A stretch of DNA of 64,000 bases from Desulfuromonadales bacterium. GTDB taxonomy: Bacteria; Desulfobacterota; Desulfuromonadia; Geobacterales; Pseudopelobacteraceae. Both the position numbers and the translations under genes were made by a program. The stretch spans positions 163,027 to 227,026 of the forward strand of contig DUZX01000001.1 of assembly GCA_013349325.1 (NCBI GenBank). The letters run 5' to 3'. Positions 47,700 through 56,217 of this stretch are shown one piece after another. Within the stretch, counting starts at the first letter, position 1, and each line of letters opens with the position of its first letter. The notes below the pieces were generated by a model, which was not told the DNA's origin, made no database searches, and saw only the letters and a list, made by a program, of their open reading frames with translations.

Positions 47700-48358
47700 G
47701 GCTGCACCTCCCGCAGCAACCGCGCGATGATCGGTCCGGCGGCAGTACCGTCGTGCGCCCACGCATCAGCTTGCACAACCTTATATAATTCTTCGTCATA
47801 ATTGTAGGGCGCCCCGCCGACTATGATACGGATATGCGCTTCCAGATTTCGTTCCTTGAGGATTTTGCGCACACCACGGGCAGCATTTTCGTCACGGGCA
47901 GAATGCACCATCATCGACGAGATGCCGATAACTCCGGCCTTATGGGCCAAAGCCTGATCAACAAATTTCTCGGCAGAAACGTTCAGACCAAGGTCGATTA
48001 CTTCAATCATCTGAGCCTTGAGACAGCCACTGACGATGCGTTTGCCAAGACCGTGAAAATCTCCCACTGAAGTTCCGATCACAATGCGCCCGATATATTC
48101 TGGAGCTTTGGCAAACAGAGGCACCATCATGTCTGTCACTTCGGCAGCAATCTGTGACGCCATAAAATGCTGCGCCAGATTGGTGTGGCGCTGTTCAACC
48201 GAGGCGATCATATCTTCAATGGCCGGCACGACAACCTTGAACATGACGTCTTCGGCAGACATACCCCGGCCGAGCGCTTCCTGAACCACCTGCAGGGCTT
48301 GCTGCCGATCCGTATCATAGACTGCATTGACGTACTGCGCGCGAATATCTTCAATCAT
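47696..48358 (-). CDS. MtbC/MttC-like corrinoid (B12-binding) protein
   Basis: A 220-residue two-domain protein typical of methyltransferase corrinoid proteins. A helical cap (1-85; 'GMSAEDVMFKVVVPAIEDM') precedes the B12-binding Rossmann domain with the complete base-off motif 'VGDFHGLGKRIVSGCLKA' (D-x-H-x-x-G), 'EVIDLGLNVSAEKFV', 'VIGISSMM' and 'IIVGGAPYN'. The His is the lower cobalt ligand. It would carry a methyl group or report the state of the cobalt. It lies between the Cache kinase (four-base overlap upstream) and the UroD-like gene (ATGA overlap downstream). No substrate-specific methyltransferase such as MtaB or MttB is in the window. Confidence 0.9.
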   Translation of the reverse strand: MIEDIRAQYVNAVYDTDRQQALQVVQEALGRGMSAEDVMFKVVVPAIEDMIASVEQRHTNLAQHFMASQIAAEVTDMMVPLFAKAPEYIGRIVIGTSVGDFHGLGKRIVSGCLKAQMIEVIDLGLNVSAEKFVDQALAHKAGVIGISSMMVHSARDENAARGVRKILKERNLEAHIRIIVGGAPYNYDEELYKVVQADAWAHDGTAAGPIIARLLREVQP

Positions 48359-51300
48359 CTCTGCACCTCGGCTTCCGGTTCCTGCGTTTCATCCGCTTTC
48401 GGCGGCCCGGCCACCGGCAGGCTGACGGTAAAGGTGGAACCCTTTCCGACAACACTGGTCACCGTAATTTCGCCGCCATGCTTGCGGATGATTTCGTAAC
48501 TGATCGAGAGTCCCAGACCGGTGCCTTTACCGACCTCTTTGGTGGTAAAGAACGGCTCAAAAATACGTTGTAAATTTTCTGCTACGATACCGCAGCCATC
48601 GTCCGTCACCGCCACAAAAACGGTATCATGCTCGCACCAGGTGCGGACCGTAATACTCCCCTGCGTGTTCCCCAGGGCGTGCGCGGCATTCACCAGCAGG
48701 TTCAGAAAGACCTGATTCAGCTGCTGCGGGAAGCATTTGATCGGTGGAATTTCACCAAATTCCCGGGTCAGCGTGGCAACGTATTTAATTTCGTTCCAGG
48801 CGATGTTGATGGTGGTTTCCAGCGCCTCATTAAGATCGATCAGGGCACTCTCGGCATGATCGACGCGTGAGAAACTTTTTAAATCCTGAACGATGCGGCG
48901 CACCCGCCCGGCACCGTCCTGACTCTCGGCAATCAGCTGGCGGGCATCATTCATAACGTAGTCGATCTTGAGCTTTTTCCTGAGCGCTTTCAGTTTTTCG
49001 GCATCCGCGCTTCCGGCGCACGACAGCAGAGACTCATCGCTGGCGGCGATAAATTCTGCCAGACGGTCGATATACTTGTTCAGCGAAGTCAGGTTACTGG
49101 AGATAAAGCCCATCGGATTGTTGATTTCGTGGGCGACTCCGGCTGCCAACTGACCGATCGAGGCCATCTTTTCCTGCTGAAAAATTTGCAGCTGAGCTGC
49201 TTTCAGCTCGGCGTAGGCCTTTTGAAGATCGCGCGTAACGGCGCGCAGATCTGTCGTATCATTCAGAGAAATGACGTGACCTTCCAGCACGTCATCATGG
49301 ACGATGGAATAGATGTTGATGTCGTAGCTTCGGCCCGTTCGTTCATGCCGGACTTCACCGCTGCTTCCGACAAATGTCTCACATTGAAAGCCCTCCGCTT
49401 GTAGCAACTCGCGCCAGTCCAACCCGACCAGCTTGTTGATGGCACAGCCGGTTATATCTGCCAGCAGCCGGTTATAGCGCCGGATCCGATGTTCGGAATC
49501 GGTAAGGATAATCAGGTCGTGAAGATGATCGAGGGTCTCCTCCCACTCGCGCTTGCCCAGCTCAACCTGTTGGAAGAGTGATGCAAGCTGTTCATGTTTC
49601 ACTTCCAGATCACGGCGACTCAGCTGCAGCTCGGCTTCCACCTGTTTACGCGCGGTGATGTCCTCCTTGACCGCCAGAAAGCCGACCATGACGCTGTTTT
49701 TATCGTACAGCGGCGAGATGGAGGCAAACTCCCAGAACAGCGAACCATCCTTGCGCTTGTTGTGAAATTCGCCGCGCCACTCTTTACCCGACGTAACGGT
49801 ACTCCATAAAGATTCGTAGTTGCCGGTAGACATCTCTCCGGATTTGAGAACCCTTGGATTTTTGCCAATCACCTCTTCGGCAGTATACCCGGTAACCTGG
49901 CAGAACTTCGGGTTGACGTATTCAATGCTACCTTCAAGGTTTGTTATGACAATAGTAGCCGGACTCTGTTCCACCGCCCGGGAGAGACGCAACAATGAAT
50001 CTTCCATATGGATCCGGTCGGAAATATCTTCAAAAGTCTCTATGGCAGCAACGATCTGGCCGCTGCTGTCATGAATCGGCGCCGCCTCAAAAACCAGATA
50101 GCGGCGGGCACCACCAATTTCGAACCATCCTTCAGCCTGCAAGCCGCCGGCGATGTACTTCGACTTCGTGAACGTGTGGTAGAGATTTCCCGTGAATGAA
50201 GAACCGGTCAGAATCATATCGGCCAGAGTCGTGCGCGGCTCGCCGTAGAAACCGGTCCAGTGCCAGTCTGTGCCGATTACATCGTTACATCTGATACCGG
50301 TAATTCGTTCCAATGACCGGTTCCAATACAGGACATGATGATCTTTATTGATTACAAAAAGTGGCGTCGAGGCGCTATTGATAAGGTTCTCTACAAATAT
50401 TTTTTCTTCGCCGAGTGCCTGCCGGTAGTCATGTACCTCTTTCATCGTGGTGTTGAAAGTTGCCGCCAGATGCTCGATTTCGTCACCGGTATGCACGACC
50501 AGAGGAATCCATTCACCTTCAGCGGATACGGCACTGCCGAGATGGTCCGTCAAACGCAACAGAGGTTGCGTAAGGCGACGGGTCACCAGCCAGACCACTC
50601 CCAGTGAGACCGCAATACCGAGCAGGGCGATCACCAGTGCATTATACGCCAGGGCCCGAAGAGGTTTGAAAGCTTCATCATAGGGTATATTTGCTCCCAG
50701 GATCCAGCCGGTCTGGCCCACCCTCTTGAACGAGCTCAACATGTGCTGACCCTTGGAATTTACATTATCAAGGGAACCTTCAAAACCCTTCAGTGCTGCG
50801 TCAATGCCCCGGTTTTTCCCCTCCGGTATCGCTTCCAGGATGCGGGCACTGTCCGGGTGCATCAGGAGAGTGCGCCCCTGTAACAAGTAGAGATATGCAG
50901 ACGAGCCGATCCGTTTGGAGGAAAGTGTCGTCAGGAACTGGTCGGCACCCAGCATATGAAATCCTGCCAACAGACAGATAATGCGATCGTGATCGTCTCT
51001 GACCGGCACTACCATTGCGATCAGCGGAGAGCGTGGCTCCATGATCTGACTGAAAGGTTTGGATATATAGAACATGCCGTTTTTGAGCGGCTCACTGACG
51101 TAATCACGGAAATTGAGATCCGTGCCGACCAGATCCGTAAAACTGCCACTTTCAGCCAGCACGTGCCCATCGCGACCGATGACCAGAAAGCCGGCGTCAA
51201 AAATCATACTGGCCGGACTGGCACTGGTCAGTATGCGCTCAAGCTCTGCCCGGTTTGACAGTACGCTGCTATTCAGGTCGGTTGCTGCCAGAGTCAGCTG

Positions 51301-51516
51301 GTGACGGGCCAACTCGATGCGCCCGTTGAGCTGCTCGGCAATTTCGGAGACCAGCAGAAACTGCTGTTGTAAAATATTCCGGCTGAAAAGAGAATGGAAG
51401 TAGGAGAGCATCGTCCCGGAGAGGGCGGCCAACAGCACGGAAACCATGACAAACGCCGTCAGGGTAACTTTGGTTTTTATGCTGACTTTTCGGTGTGTTG
51501 GTGGACGGTTACCCAT
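48355..51516 (-). CDS. Cache-HAMP-PAS histidine kinase
   Basis: A 1,053-residue membrane kinase. A membrane segment (about 15-37) and a second near 290-312 flank a double-Cache sensor domain of some 250 residues ('[19 protein letters not shown]', '[19 protein letters not shown]'). A HAMP domain, three PAS domains (starting near 370, 505 and 655), a coiled coil, the H-box '[19 protein letters not shown]' and an HATPase domain ('[20 protein letters not shown]') follow. dCache domains usually bind small organic ligands such as amino acids or carboxylates. GGGAGGAG lies upstream of the start. The stop overlaps the start of the corrinoid protein gene, so this sensor heads the corrinoid gene set. 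Confidence 0.9.
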   Translation of the reverse strand: MGNRPPTHRKVSIKTKVTLTAFVMVSVLLAALSGTMLSYFHSLFSRNILQQQFLLVSEIAEQLNGRIELARHQLTLAATDLNSSVLSNRAELERILTSASPASMIFDAGFLVIGRDGHVLAESGSFTDLVGTDLNFRDYVSEPLKNGMFYISKPFSQIMEPRSPLIAMVVPVRDDHDRIICLLAGFHMLGADQFLTTLSSKRIGSSAYLYLLQGRTLLMHPDSARILEAIPEGKNRGIDAALKGFEGSLDNVNSKGQHMLSSFKRVGQTGWILGANIPYDEAFKPLRALAYNALVIALLGIAVSLGVVWLVTRRLTQPLLRLTDHLGSAVSAEGEWIPLVVHTGDEIEHLAATFNTTMKEVHDYRQALGEEKIFVENLINSASTPLFVINKDHHVLYWNRSLERITGIRCNDVIGTDWHWTGFYGEPRTTLADMILTGSSFTGNLYHTFTKSKYIAGGLQAEGWFEIGGARRYLVFEAAPIHDSSGQIVAAIETFEDISDRIHMEDSLLRLSRAVEQSPATIVITNLEGSIEYVNPKFCQVTGYTAEEVIGKNPRVLKSGEMSTGNYESLWSTVTSGKEWRGEFHNKRKDGSLFWEFASISPLYDKNSVMVGFLAVKEDITARKQVEAELQLSRRDLEVKHEQLASLFQQVELGKREWEETLDHLHDLIILTDSEHRIRRYNRLLADITGCAINKLVGLDWRELLQAEGFQCETFVGSSGEVRHERTGRSYDINIYSIVHDDVLEGHVISLNDTTDLRAVTRDLQKAYAELKAAQLQIFQQEKMASIGQLAAGVAHEINNPMGFISSNLTSLNKYIDRLAEFIAASDESLLSCAGSADAEKLKALRKKLKIDYVMNDARQLIAESQDGAGRVRRIVQDLKSFSRVDHAESALIDLNEALETTINIAWNEIKYVATLTREFGEIPPIKCFPQQLNQVFLNLLVNAAHALGNTQGSITVRTWCEHDTVFVAVTDDGCGIVAENLQRIFEPFFTTKEVGKGTGLGLSISYEIIRKHGGEITVTSVVGKGSTFTVSLPVAGPPKADETQEPEAEVQR

Positions 51517-51607
51517 TGTTGCTCCTCCCTGCTTCCAACCGGGATGTTTGAGCTATCATCTTACCGTATAATCTAATCTATTCAAGTACATCACCATCAC
51601 GAAGCGT

Positions 51608-52231
51608 TTATTGTTTCCAGACAGCGTCTTTAAAGCACTCCGGACAGATTCCGTGACTGAACTGGGCATCGGAATGTTCGCAGACATACTGCTCCAGTTG
51701 TTGCCAGCTTTTATCCTCGGAGCGAATTTTCTTGCAGTACATACAGATAGAAATAATACCTTCCAAGCGCCTGATACGACGCAGTGATTCCTCCAGTTCC
51801 GCCTTCTGATGCGCCAGTTCATCCCGCTGCCGGCACAACTGATCACGCTGCAGCTTGAGTTCAAGATGGTTTCTGACCCTCAGCAGCACCAGATCGGGGC
51901 TGATCGGCTTGGTGATATAGTCAATCGCCCCCAGGGAAAGCCCACGGGATTCGTCCAGCGACTTTTCCAGCGCCGTCACAAAAATCACCGGGATGCCAGC
52001 CAGTCCGGGATCAGCCTTCATTGTCTCACAGACTTCAAAACCGTTCATCCCGGGCATCATGACATCCAGCAGCACAAGATCAGGCTTTTCGGCCTGCGCC
52101 AGACTCAGGGCCACATGACCGTTATAGGCAATTGCAACCGTATAGTGGTCCTACAGAGTCATCTCCAGTACGCGCACGTTAAGCGGCTCGTCATCGACAA
52201 TCAGAATTTTGGCTGTTTCAGATTCGTTCAT
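51608..52231 (-). pseudogene. REC protein with 'CMYCKKIR...HGICPEC' domain, interrupted by TAG at codon 27
   Basis: The track shows only 51608-52114. Upstream in the same frame are the missing first residues, 'MNESETAKILIVDDEPLNV' and 'RVLEMTL', with a good AAGGAG ribosome-binding site before ATG 52231, then TAG at 52151-52153, then 'DHYTVAIAYNGHVALS'. The full product would be 207 residues: REC (phosphoacceptor in 'LVLLDVMMPGMNGFEV', Lys in 'DYITKPISPD'), a coiled coil, and the Cys domain 'ISICMYCKKIRSEDKSW' / 'FSHGICPEC'. Without readthrough, a product from the GTG at 52114 would lack the first strand and its acidic pair. It lies between two large kinases, so it was probably their shared receiver. 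Confidence 0.82.
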
Positions 52232-52250
52232 ACATAATACTCCTTAAAAA

Positions 52251-55200
52251 TTATTCCTGCGGCAAGCGGCATGACAGGAGAAAGTTAAAACAGCTGCCCC
52301 CTTCGGGGCGATTTACGGCGCAAATATCGCCCCCCATCAGCAGTGCCAGTTTACGCGCGATGGAAAGTCCCAATCCTGTGCCTCCGAAATTTCTGTTGAT
52401 AGAGCCGTCCGCCTGAACAAAAGGCTCGAAAATAGTCTCCAGGGCGTCTTCGGAAATACCGATCCCGGTATCAAGAACAGCCAGGTTGATCATGATATCT
52501 TCCCGTTCCCGTCCCACGGTTGTCACAACAATATCGACACTCCCCCGTTCGGTAAACTTGACGGCATTACCGATCAGATTGTGCAGCGTCTGCCTGACTC
52601 TGAAAGCATCCCCCCACACCAGTCCCGGCAGATCGTCTGCGACGGTGACAGAGGTATGCAGACTTTTGGCCATGATAGCCACCTGTTGCGCCCGCAGGAC
52701 ATCATTGACACACTGCTCCATCGAAAACGGCGCATATTCCAGCTGAATCTGGTCGACTTCGATGCGGGAAAAATCGAGGATATCGTTGAGCTGCCGCAAG
52801 AGGTCATTTCCGGACATGATGATGGTTTCCACCTGTTCCCGCTGCAGGGCGGAAAGCGTTGTGTTGCGCATTAGGCGCGCCATGCCGATAATAGCGTTCA
52901 GCGGAGTTCTGATTTCATGGCTCATATTGGTCAGAAACTCACTCTTGATTTTATCGGCTGACTCCGCCGCCAGACGCGAATTTTCAAGTTCGGTAATATC
53001 CTGGACCGTACCCAGAGAGCGCAAGGGATTACCCGCCTGATCATAGTCTGTTTCGCACTGTTCAAAGACATATTTGATACGACCATCCGGCATCAGCAGG
53101 CGGTGCTTGATTGAATAAAACGTGCGATTCTTCAGTGAAGCCGAATGCGCACTGTGGACCCGCTCACGATCTTCGGGATGAATCGCTGCTAAAAATCTCT
53201 GATATGAAGCGCGCGTGTCTGCGGGATCAATCTCAAAAATCCGGTAAACCTCATCCGACCACTCCAGTGCACCGGTCACAAGATCAAGTTCCCAGTTGCC
53301 GATGTGTGCAATTCGCTGGGCCTCTTTAAGACGATTCCGGCTGGACTTCAATTCATCCGCATCCCGTTTTTGAACGGAAATATCCTCAATGGTCCAGATG
53401 CTCCCCTGTGAGGGATCAGCCGGATCAATGGCTTTGCCGCTCAATTTCGTCCAGAATAGTGAGCCGTCTTTCCGGCGCATTTCACAGACGCTCGAGTAAA
53501 TTTTTCCACAGACGAACGCCGAATAGGCCCCCTTTCCAAACTCTTCATAGGCTTGTTCTGACGGATAAAACAGACGCGTGCACTGATGATCCATCTCCTC
53601 CGGCGAATAACCGAACATCTCTGCCATTTTGGGATTTGCCCATATCTGGACACGGTCAACGACGAACGTAATGCCGATCGAAGCGTTTTCCAGTATCAGG
53701 CTCTGCTGCCGCATTAGCGAATGAAGTCTTTCTTCGAGCTTCGTCCGCTCACTGACATCGATAAACAGCGCAGCGAACTGCATGGGCGCCGGTCGATAGG
53801 CGAAAACTTCAAAGTGTTTCTGTAGAATGGGCGAGTAATTATCAAAGTGAATTGAAGTACCGGTCAGAGCAACGTTGCCGTAGCGCACGATCCAGAGCGG
53901 ATCCTCGTCAGGTAAAACTTCGCTCAGACATTTGCCCACAACCGCTGCTCGACTGATTCCGGTCAGCCGTTCAAAGGCCGGGTTAATATCGAGAAAACGG
54001 TAATCACACGGCAACCCCTGTTCATTGCAGATGATGTCGTGCAGCGCGAATCCTTCCGTCATGCCGTTAAACAGGGAACGATAGCGTTCCTCACTGCTCT
54101 GCAGGGCCAGCTCCATCTGTTTGCGTTCGGAGATATTATAATGTGAGACAACGGCACCGCCATCTGCATACTTCAGCGGTGCCGCACGCATCAGGAAGTG
54201 CAATACCGTCCCATCCTGCTTTTCACAGGAATATTCAAGCCTCAAACCGGCACAGCTTCCCTCGAGAAGCTCGTGCAGTCCGGCTTTGCACCGCTCTGCA
54301 CTATCGTCACCTGATTTTTCGCACACCTCCAGGTAATTGATCCCCTCGCAGGTGCTATGAATATCGCCGCCATGGTCCGTCGCAAAACTGCGCCAGGCAT
54401 CATTCACCATGACAATTGTCCCGCAGCTATCCAGCACCGCAATATTGGCCGGCAGAGAGTCGATCACCGAACGGGTAAGTCCCTGAACTTCAGCAAGCTT
54501 TTCAGTGCGGTCGTTCAGCTCTTTGAAGAGCAGGTCATACGGTTTTTCAAGCGCAGTTCTGATAATCGCCAGATACATGAACACAAAAGAAAAAATCTTG
54601 AAGATGTGGCCGCAGAGGTTGGAAAAACCGTAGAGGTGTACATACATGGTAAAACAGAGTTCGGTCACCATGGTGCAGAGAATTGAAAGCGCCAGCAGAC
54701 GCAGGACATTCGGCTCGAAATGCTCTTTGCGCTTATACAGAAATACGAGCGCCAGCAGCAGAATAATGTCGATAAGATACTCGCTGATCCGCTTGAAGGG
54801 GGTCAGACCGACTCCGGCGATGAAACAGGTCGGGAATATCCGTGCATAAAATATCGCATAGAGCGCCGACAGCGAAAGCCCGGAAAAAACGGTAAAAATC
54901 CGGCGATAATTCAGCGTAGTGTTAAAGTAGGCCGGGGCGATCAGCAAGGCTCCGCTTTCCAGATAGCGGGCCACCAGCCAGAGCTGTGGCGGCAGGTTGT
55001 TATCGTCAAAGCCGGTAAAAACCCCCATACCCTTGTAGGCCAGAGTATGCAGGATATCGAAGAAAGCGACGAAGAGGTAGGCGATACCGATAAACAGCAA
55101 GTAGTTGTTACGGTAAAAGTTGCGTGAATTCCAGCCGATGACGAAGATGCCGAAGGCGATCACGATACTGAAGAGTTCAGCCAGTCCGTGGAACAGCAGG

Positions 55201-55274
55201 TAATTCTGCTGAGCTATGCCGATCAGAACGGCAACCACCGGAAGCGTGTAGAGCAGGGCTTTAGCGTAGTTCAT
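52251..55274 (-). CDS. MASE3-PAS histidine kinase
   Basis: A 1,007-residue membrane kinase. The first 230 residues form a multi-helix MASE3 sensor ('VIAFGIFVIGWNSRNFYRNN', 'VAFFDILHTLAYKGMGVF', 'WLVARYLESGALLIAP'). Four PAS domains follow (starting near 270, 395, 515 and 650), then the H-box 'FLTNMSHEIRTPLNAIIGMA' and an HATPase domain ('LDTGIGISEDALETIFEPF', '[14 protein letters not shown]'). The SHEIRTPL H-box belongs to a different kinase subfamily from the other kinases of the cluster, which have AHEINNP. No C-terminal receiver is fused; the REC gene 19 bases downstream may have served that role. A promoter candidate lies upstream. Confidence 0.92.
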   Translation of the reverse strand: MNYAKALLYTLPVVAVLIGIAQQNYLLFHGLAELFSIVIAFGIFVIGWNSRNFYRNNYLLFIGIAYLFVAFFDILHTLAYKGMGVFTGFDDNNLPPQLWLVARYLESGALLIAPAYFNTTLNYRRIFTVFSGLSLSALYAIFYARIFPTCFIAGVGLTPFKRISEYLIDIILLLALVFLYKRKEHFEPNVLRLLALSILCTMVTELCFTMYVHLYGFSNLCGHIFKIFSFVFMYLAIIRTALEKPYDLLFKELNDRTEKLAEVQGLTRSVIDSLPANIAVLDSCGTIVMVNDAWRSFATDHGGDIHSTCEGINYLEVCEKSGDDSAERCKAGLHELLEGSCAGLRLEYSCEKQDGTVLHFLMRAAPLKYADGGAVVSHYNISERKQMELALQSSEERYRSLFNGMTEGFALHDIICNEQGLPCDYRFLDINPAFERLTGISRAAVVGKCLSEVLPDEDPLWIVRYGNVALTGTSIHFDNYSPILQKHFEVFAYRPAPMQFAALFIDVSERTKLEERLHSLMRQQSLILENASIGITFVVDRVQIWANPKMAEMFGYSPEEMDHQCTRLFYPSEQAYEEFGKGAYSAFVCGKIYSSVCEMRRKDGSLFWTKLSGKAIDPADPSQGSIWTIEDISVQKRDADELKSSRNRLKEAQRIAHIGNWELDLVTGALEWSDEVYRIFEIDPADTRASYQRFLAAIHPEDRERVHSAHSASLKNRTFYSIKHRLLMPDGRIKYVFEQCETDYDQAGNPLRSLGTVQDITELENSRLAAESADKIKSEFLTNMSHEIRTPLNAIIGMARLMRNTTLSALQREQVETIIMSGNDLLRQLNDILDFSRIEVDQIQLEYAPFSMEQCVNDVLRAQQVAIMAKSLHTSVTVADDLPGLVWGDAFRVRQTLHNLIGNAVKFTERGSVDIVVTTVGREREDIMINLAVLDTGIGISEDALETIFEPFVQADGSINRNFGGTGLGLSIARKLALLMGGDICAVNRPEGGSCFNFLLSCRLPQE

Positions 55275-55347
55275 ATAACCTCACCCGGAGAGGGTACGGG
55301 AGATCGATCGTAAAGGTCATCCCCCGCCCTGAATCGCTTCGTACCAA

Positions 55348-55359
55348 GACCGTTCGGTC
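55348..55359. promoter_or_regulatory. Short palindrome, possible repressor operator
   Basis: GACCGTTCGGTC is a perfect 5-2-5 palindrome in the divergent interval between the MASE3 kinase and PPOX-like genes. The shape resembles sites bound by TetR/AcrR-type repressors. It sits just downstream of the kinase -10 box. No TetR-type gene is present in the window. Confidence 0.25.
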
Positions 55360-55369
55360 GATGTTGCAT

Positions 55370-55398
55370 CTTATAGCGTAATCAGCTACTACTGTCAT
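55370..55398 (-). promoter_or_regulatory. Candidate sigma-70 promoter for the minus-strand signalling run
   Basis: On the minus strand ATGACA (55393-55398) and TATAAG (55370-55375) are separated by 17 bases; each matches five of six consensus positions. The MASE3 kinase start is about 95 bases downstream, leaving a leader that contains a short palindrome and a G/C-rich repeat fragment. Confidence 0.45.
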
Positions 55399-55429
55399 GG
55401 ATTAATTAAAGCACAAAGGAGTTTTTCGC

Positions 55430-55801
55430 ATGAAATTTGAAGAGCTGTTCAAGAATCCCGGTCTGGGAGTCATGTCAACCGCCGCTGCTGACGGCAGCGT
55501 CAACAGCGCCGTCTATGCCCGTCCGCACGTCATCGATGAAACGACACTGGTCTGGGGCATGACTGACCGCCGCACGTATCAGAACATTACCGGAAACCGG
55601 AAGGCGGCCTTCCTGTTCAAGACCGCCACTCCCGGTTTCAGCGGCGTGCGCTTGTCGCTGGAGTTGATTAAAACGGAAGAAGAGGGTGAATTGCTGGCAA
55701 CCATCAAGGCCAATACGGATGTCGTCGTCGGACCGGGCGCCGGTGAAGCCGTTACGCACGCTGCCTGGTTTAAAGTAACCGAGACCAGGGATCTGATTTA
55801 G
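55430..55801 (+). CDS. Pyridoxamine 5'-phosphate oxidase-like flavin/heme-binding family protein
   Basis: A 123-residue single-domain protein with the split-barrel fold of the PPOX group ('LGVMSTAAADGSVNSAVYA', 'LVWGMTDRRTYQNITGNRKA', 'AAFLFKTATPGFSGVRLSLE'). It is too short for a true PdxH and lacks its C-terminal half. Small members of this group bind FMN, F420 or heme; the ligand cannot be read here. AAGGAG lies 8 bases before the ATG. It stands alone, divergent from the MASE3 kinase, and ends in TAG. Confidence 0.85.
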   Translation: MKFEELFKNPGLGVMSTAAADGSVNSAVYARPHVIDETTLVWGMTDRRTYQNITGNRKAAFLFKTATPGFSGVRLSLELIKTEEEGELLATIKANTDVVVGPGAGEAVTHAAWFKVTETRDLI

Positions 55802-55907
55802 GCTGAAACAATCCGTATACGCAAAAGATAAGCGGCGTGTACCAGCTTGGTAATTTTGTATTCACAAGCACCTCCTGTGCATGCCATATGCACAGGAGGT
55901 GCAGAAT

Positions 55908-56141
55908 ATGCGTGCGACACTAAACATACCTGATGAGCTTCTTGATGACGTGCAGTCCTTGTGCGGCGAAAAATCCAAAACCCGTGCCATAGTTATTGCC
56001 ATGGAAGATTATGTCCGGCGTCGGCGTATGGAATCACTTATCGCTCTGCAAGGGAAATTGACCATTGATTATGACTGGGAAGCGGCTGAACGGGAGGAAC
56101 GGCTTGCAGCCGAAGCGCGGGAAAAATATCATGGCAAGTAA
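55908..56141 (+). CDS. DUF2191/VapB-type antitoxin (orphan)
   Basis: A 77-residue protein with a ribbon-helix-helix-like N-terminus ('MRATLNIPDELLDDVQSL', 'KTRAIVIAMEDYVRRRRME') and an acidic/aromatic tail ('LTIDYDWEAAEREERL') typical of VapB antitoxins that pair with PIN toxins. I start it at 55908, where AGGAGG lies 8 bases upstream; the track start is nine codons earlier. The toxin gene that should overlap its 3' end is reduced to a stub (next entry), so the antitoxin appears to be an orphan. It could still act as a DNA-binding regulator or protect against related toxins. Confidence 0.85.
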   Translation: MRATLNIPDELLDDVQSLCGEKSKTRAIVIAMEDYVRRRRMESLIALQGKLTIDYDWEAAEREERLAAEAREKYHGK

Positions 56142-56217
56142 CCGTATACTTCCCGACACCTGCGCCTGGATCGATTATTTCACCATAGTCCGGATACCTT
56201 TAATTTTCACGTCCTGA
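56131..56217 (+). pseudogene. Truncated VapC (PIN toxin) remnant
   Basis: A 28-codon ORF too short for the track. It overlaps the antitoxin stop by 11 bases, exactly where a vapC start is expected. It begins 'MASNRILPDTCAWIDYF', which matches the first strand and first catalytic Asp of PIN toxins, and then loses similarity and stops. The rest of the toxin gene is missing; the stub ends inside the 3' end of mutS2 on the other strand. A deletion that joined vapC to the mutS2 region is the likely cause. Confidence 0.7.

Noticed and set aside
46668-48358. Link between the in-frame TAG codons and pyrrolysine because corrinoid methyltransferase-like genes are nearby
   Set aside because: UroD-type methyltransferases do not use pyrrolysine, the TAG codons are in REC genes, and no pyl genes or MttB-type gene are in the window.
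37985-52153. TAG as a reassigned sense codon in this organism
   Set aside because: hfq, mfd, ileS and the PPOX-like gene all end in TAG at their normal lengths, so TAG works as a stop here. Partial suppression cannot be excluded but is not needed.
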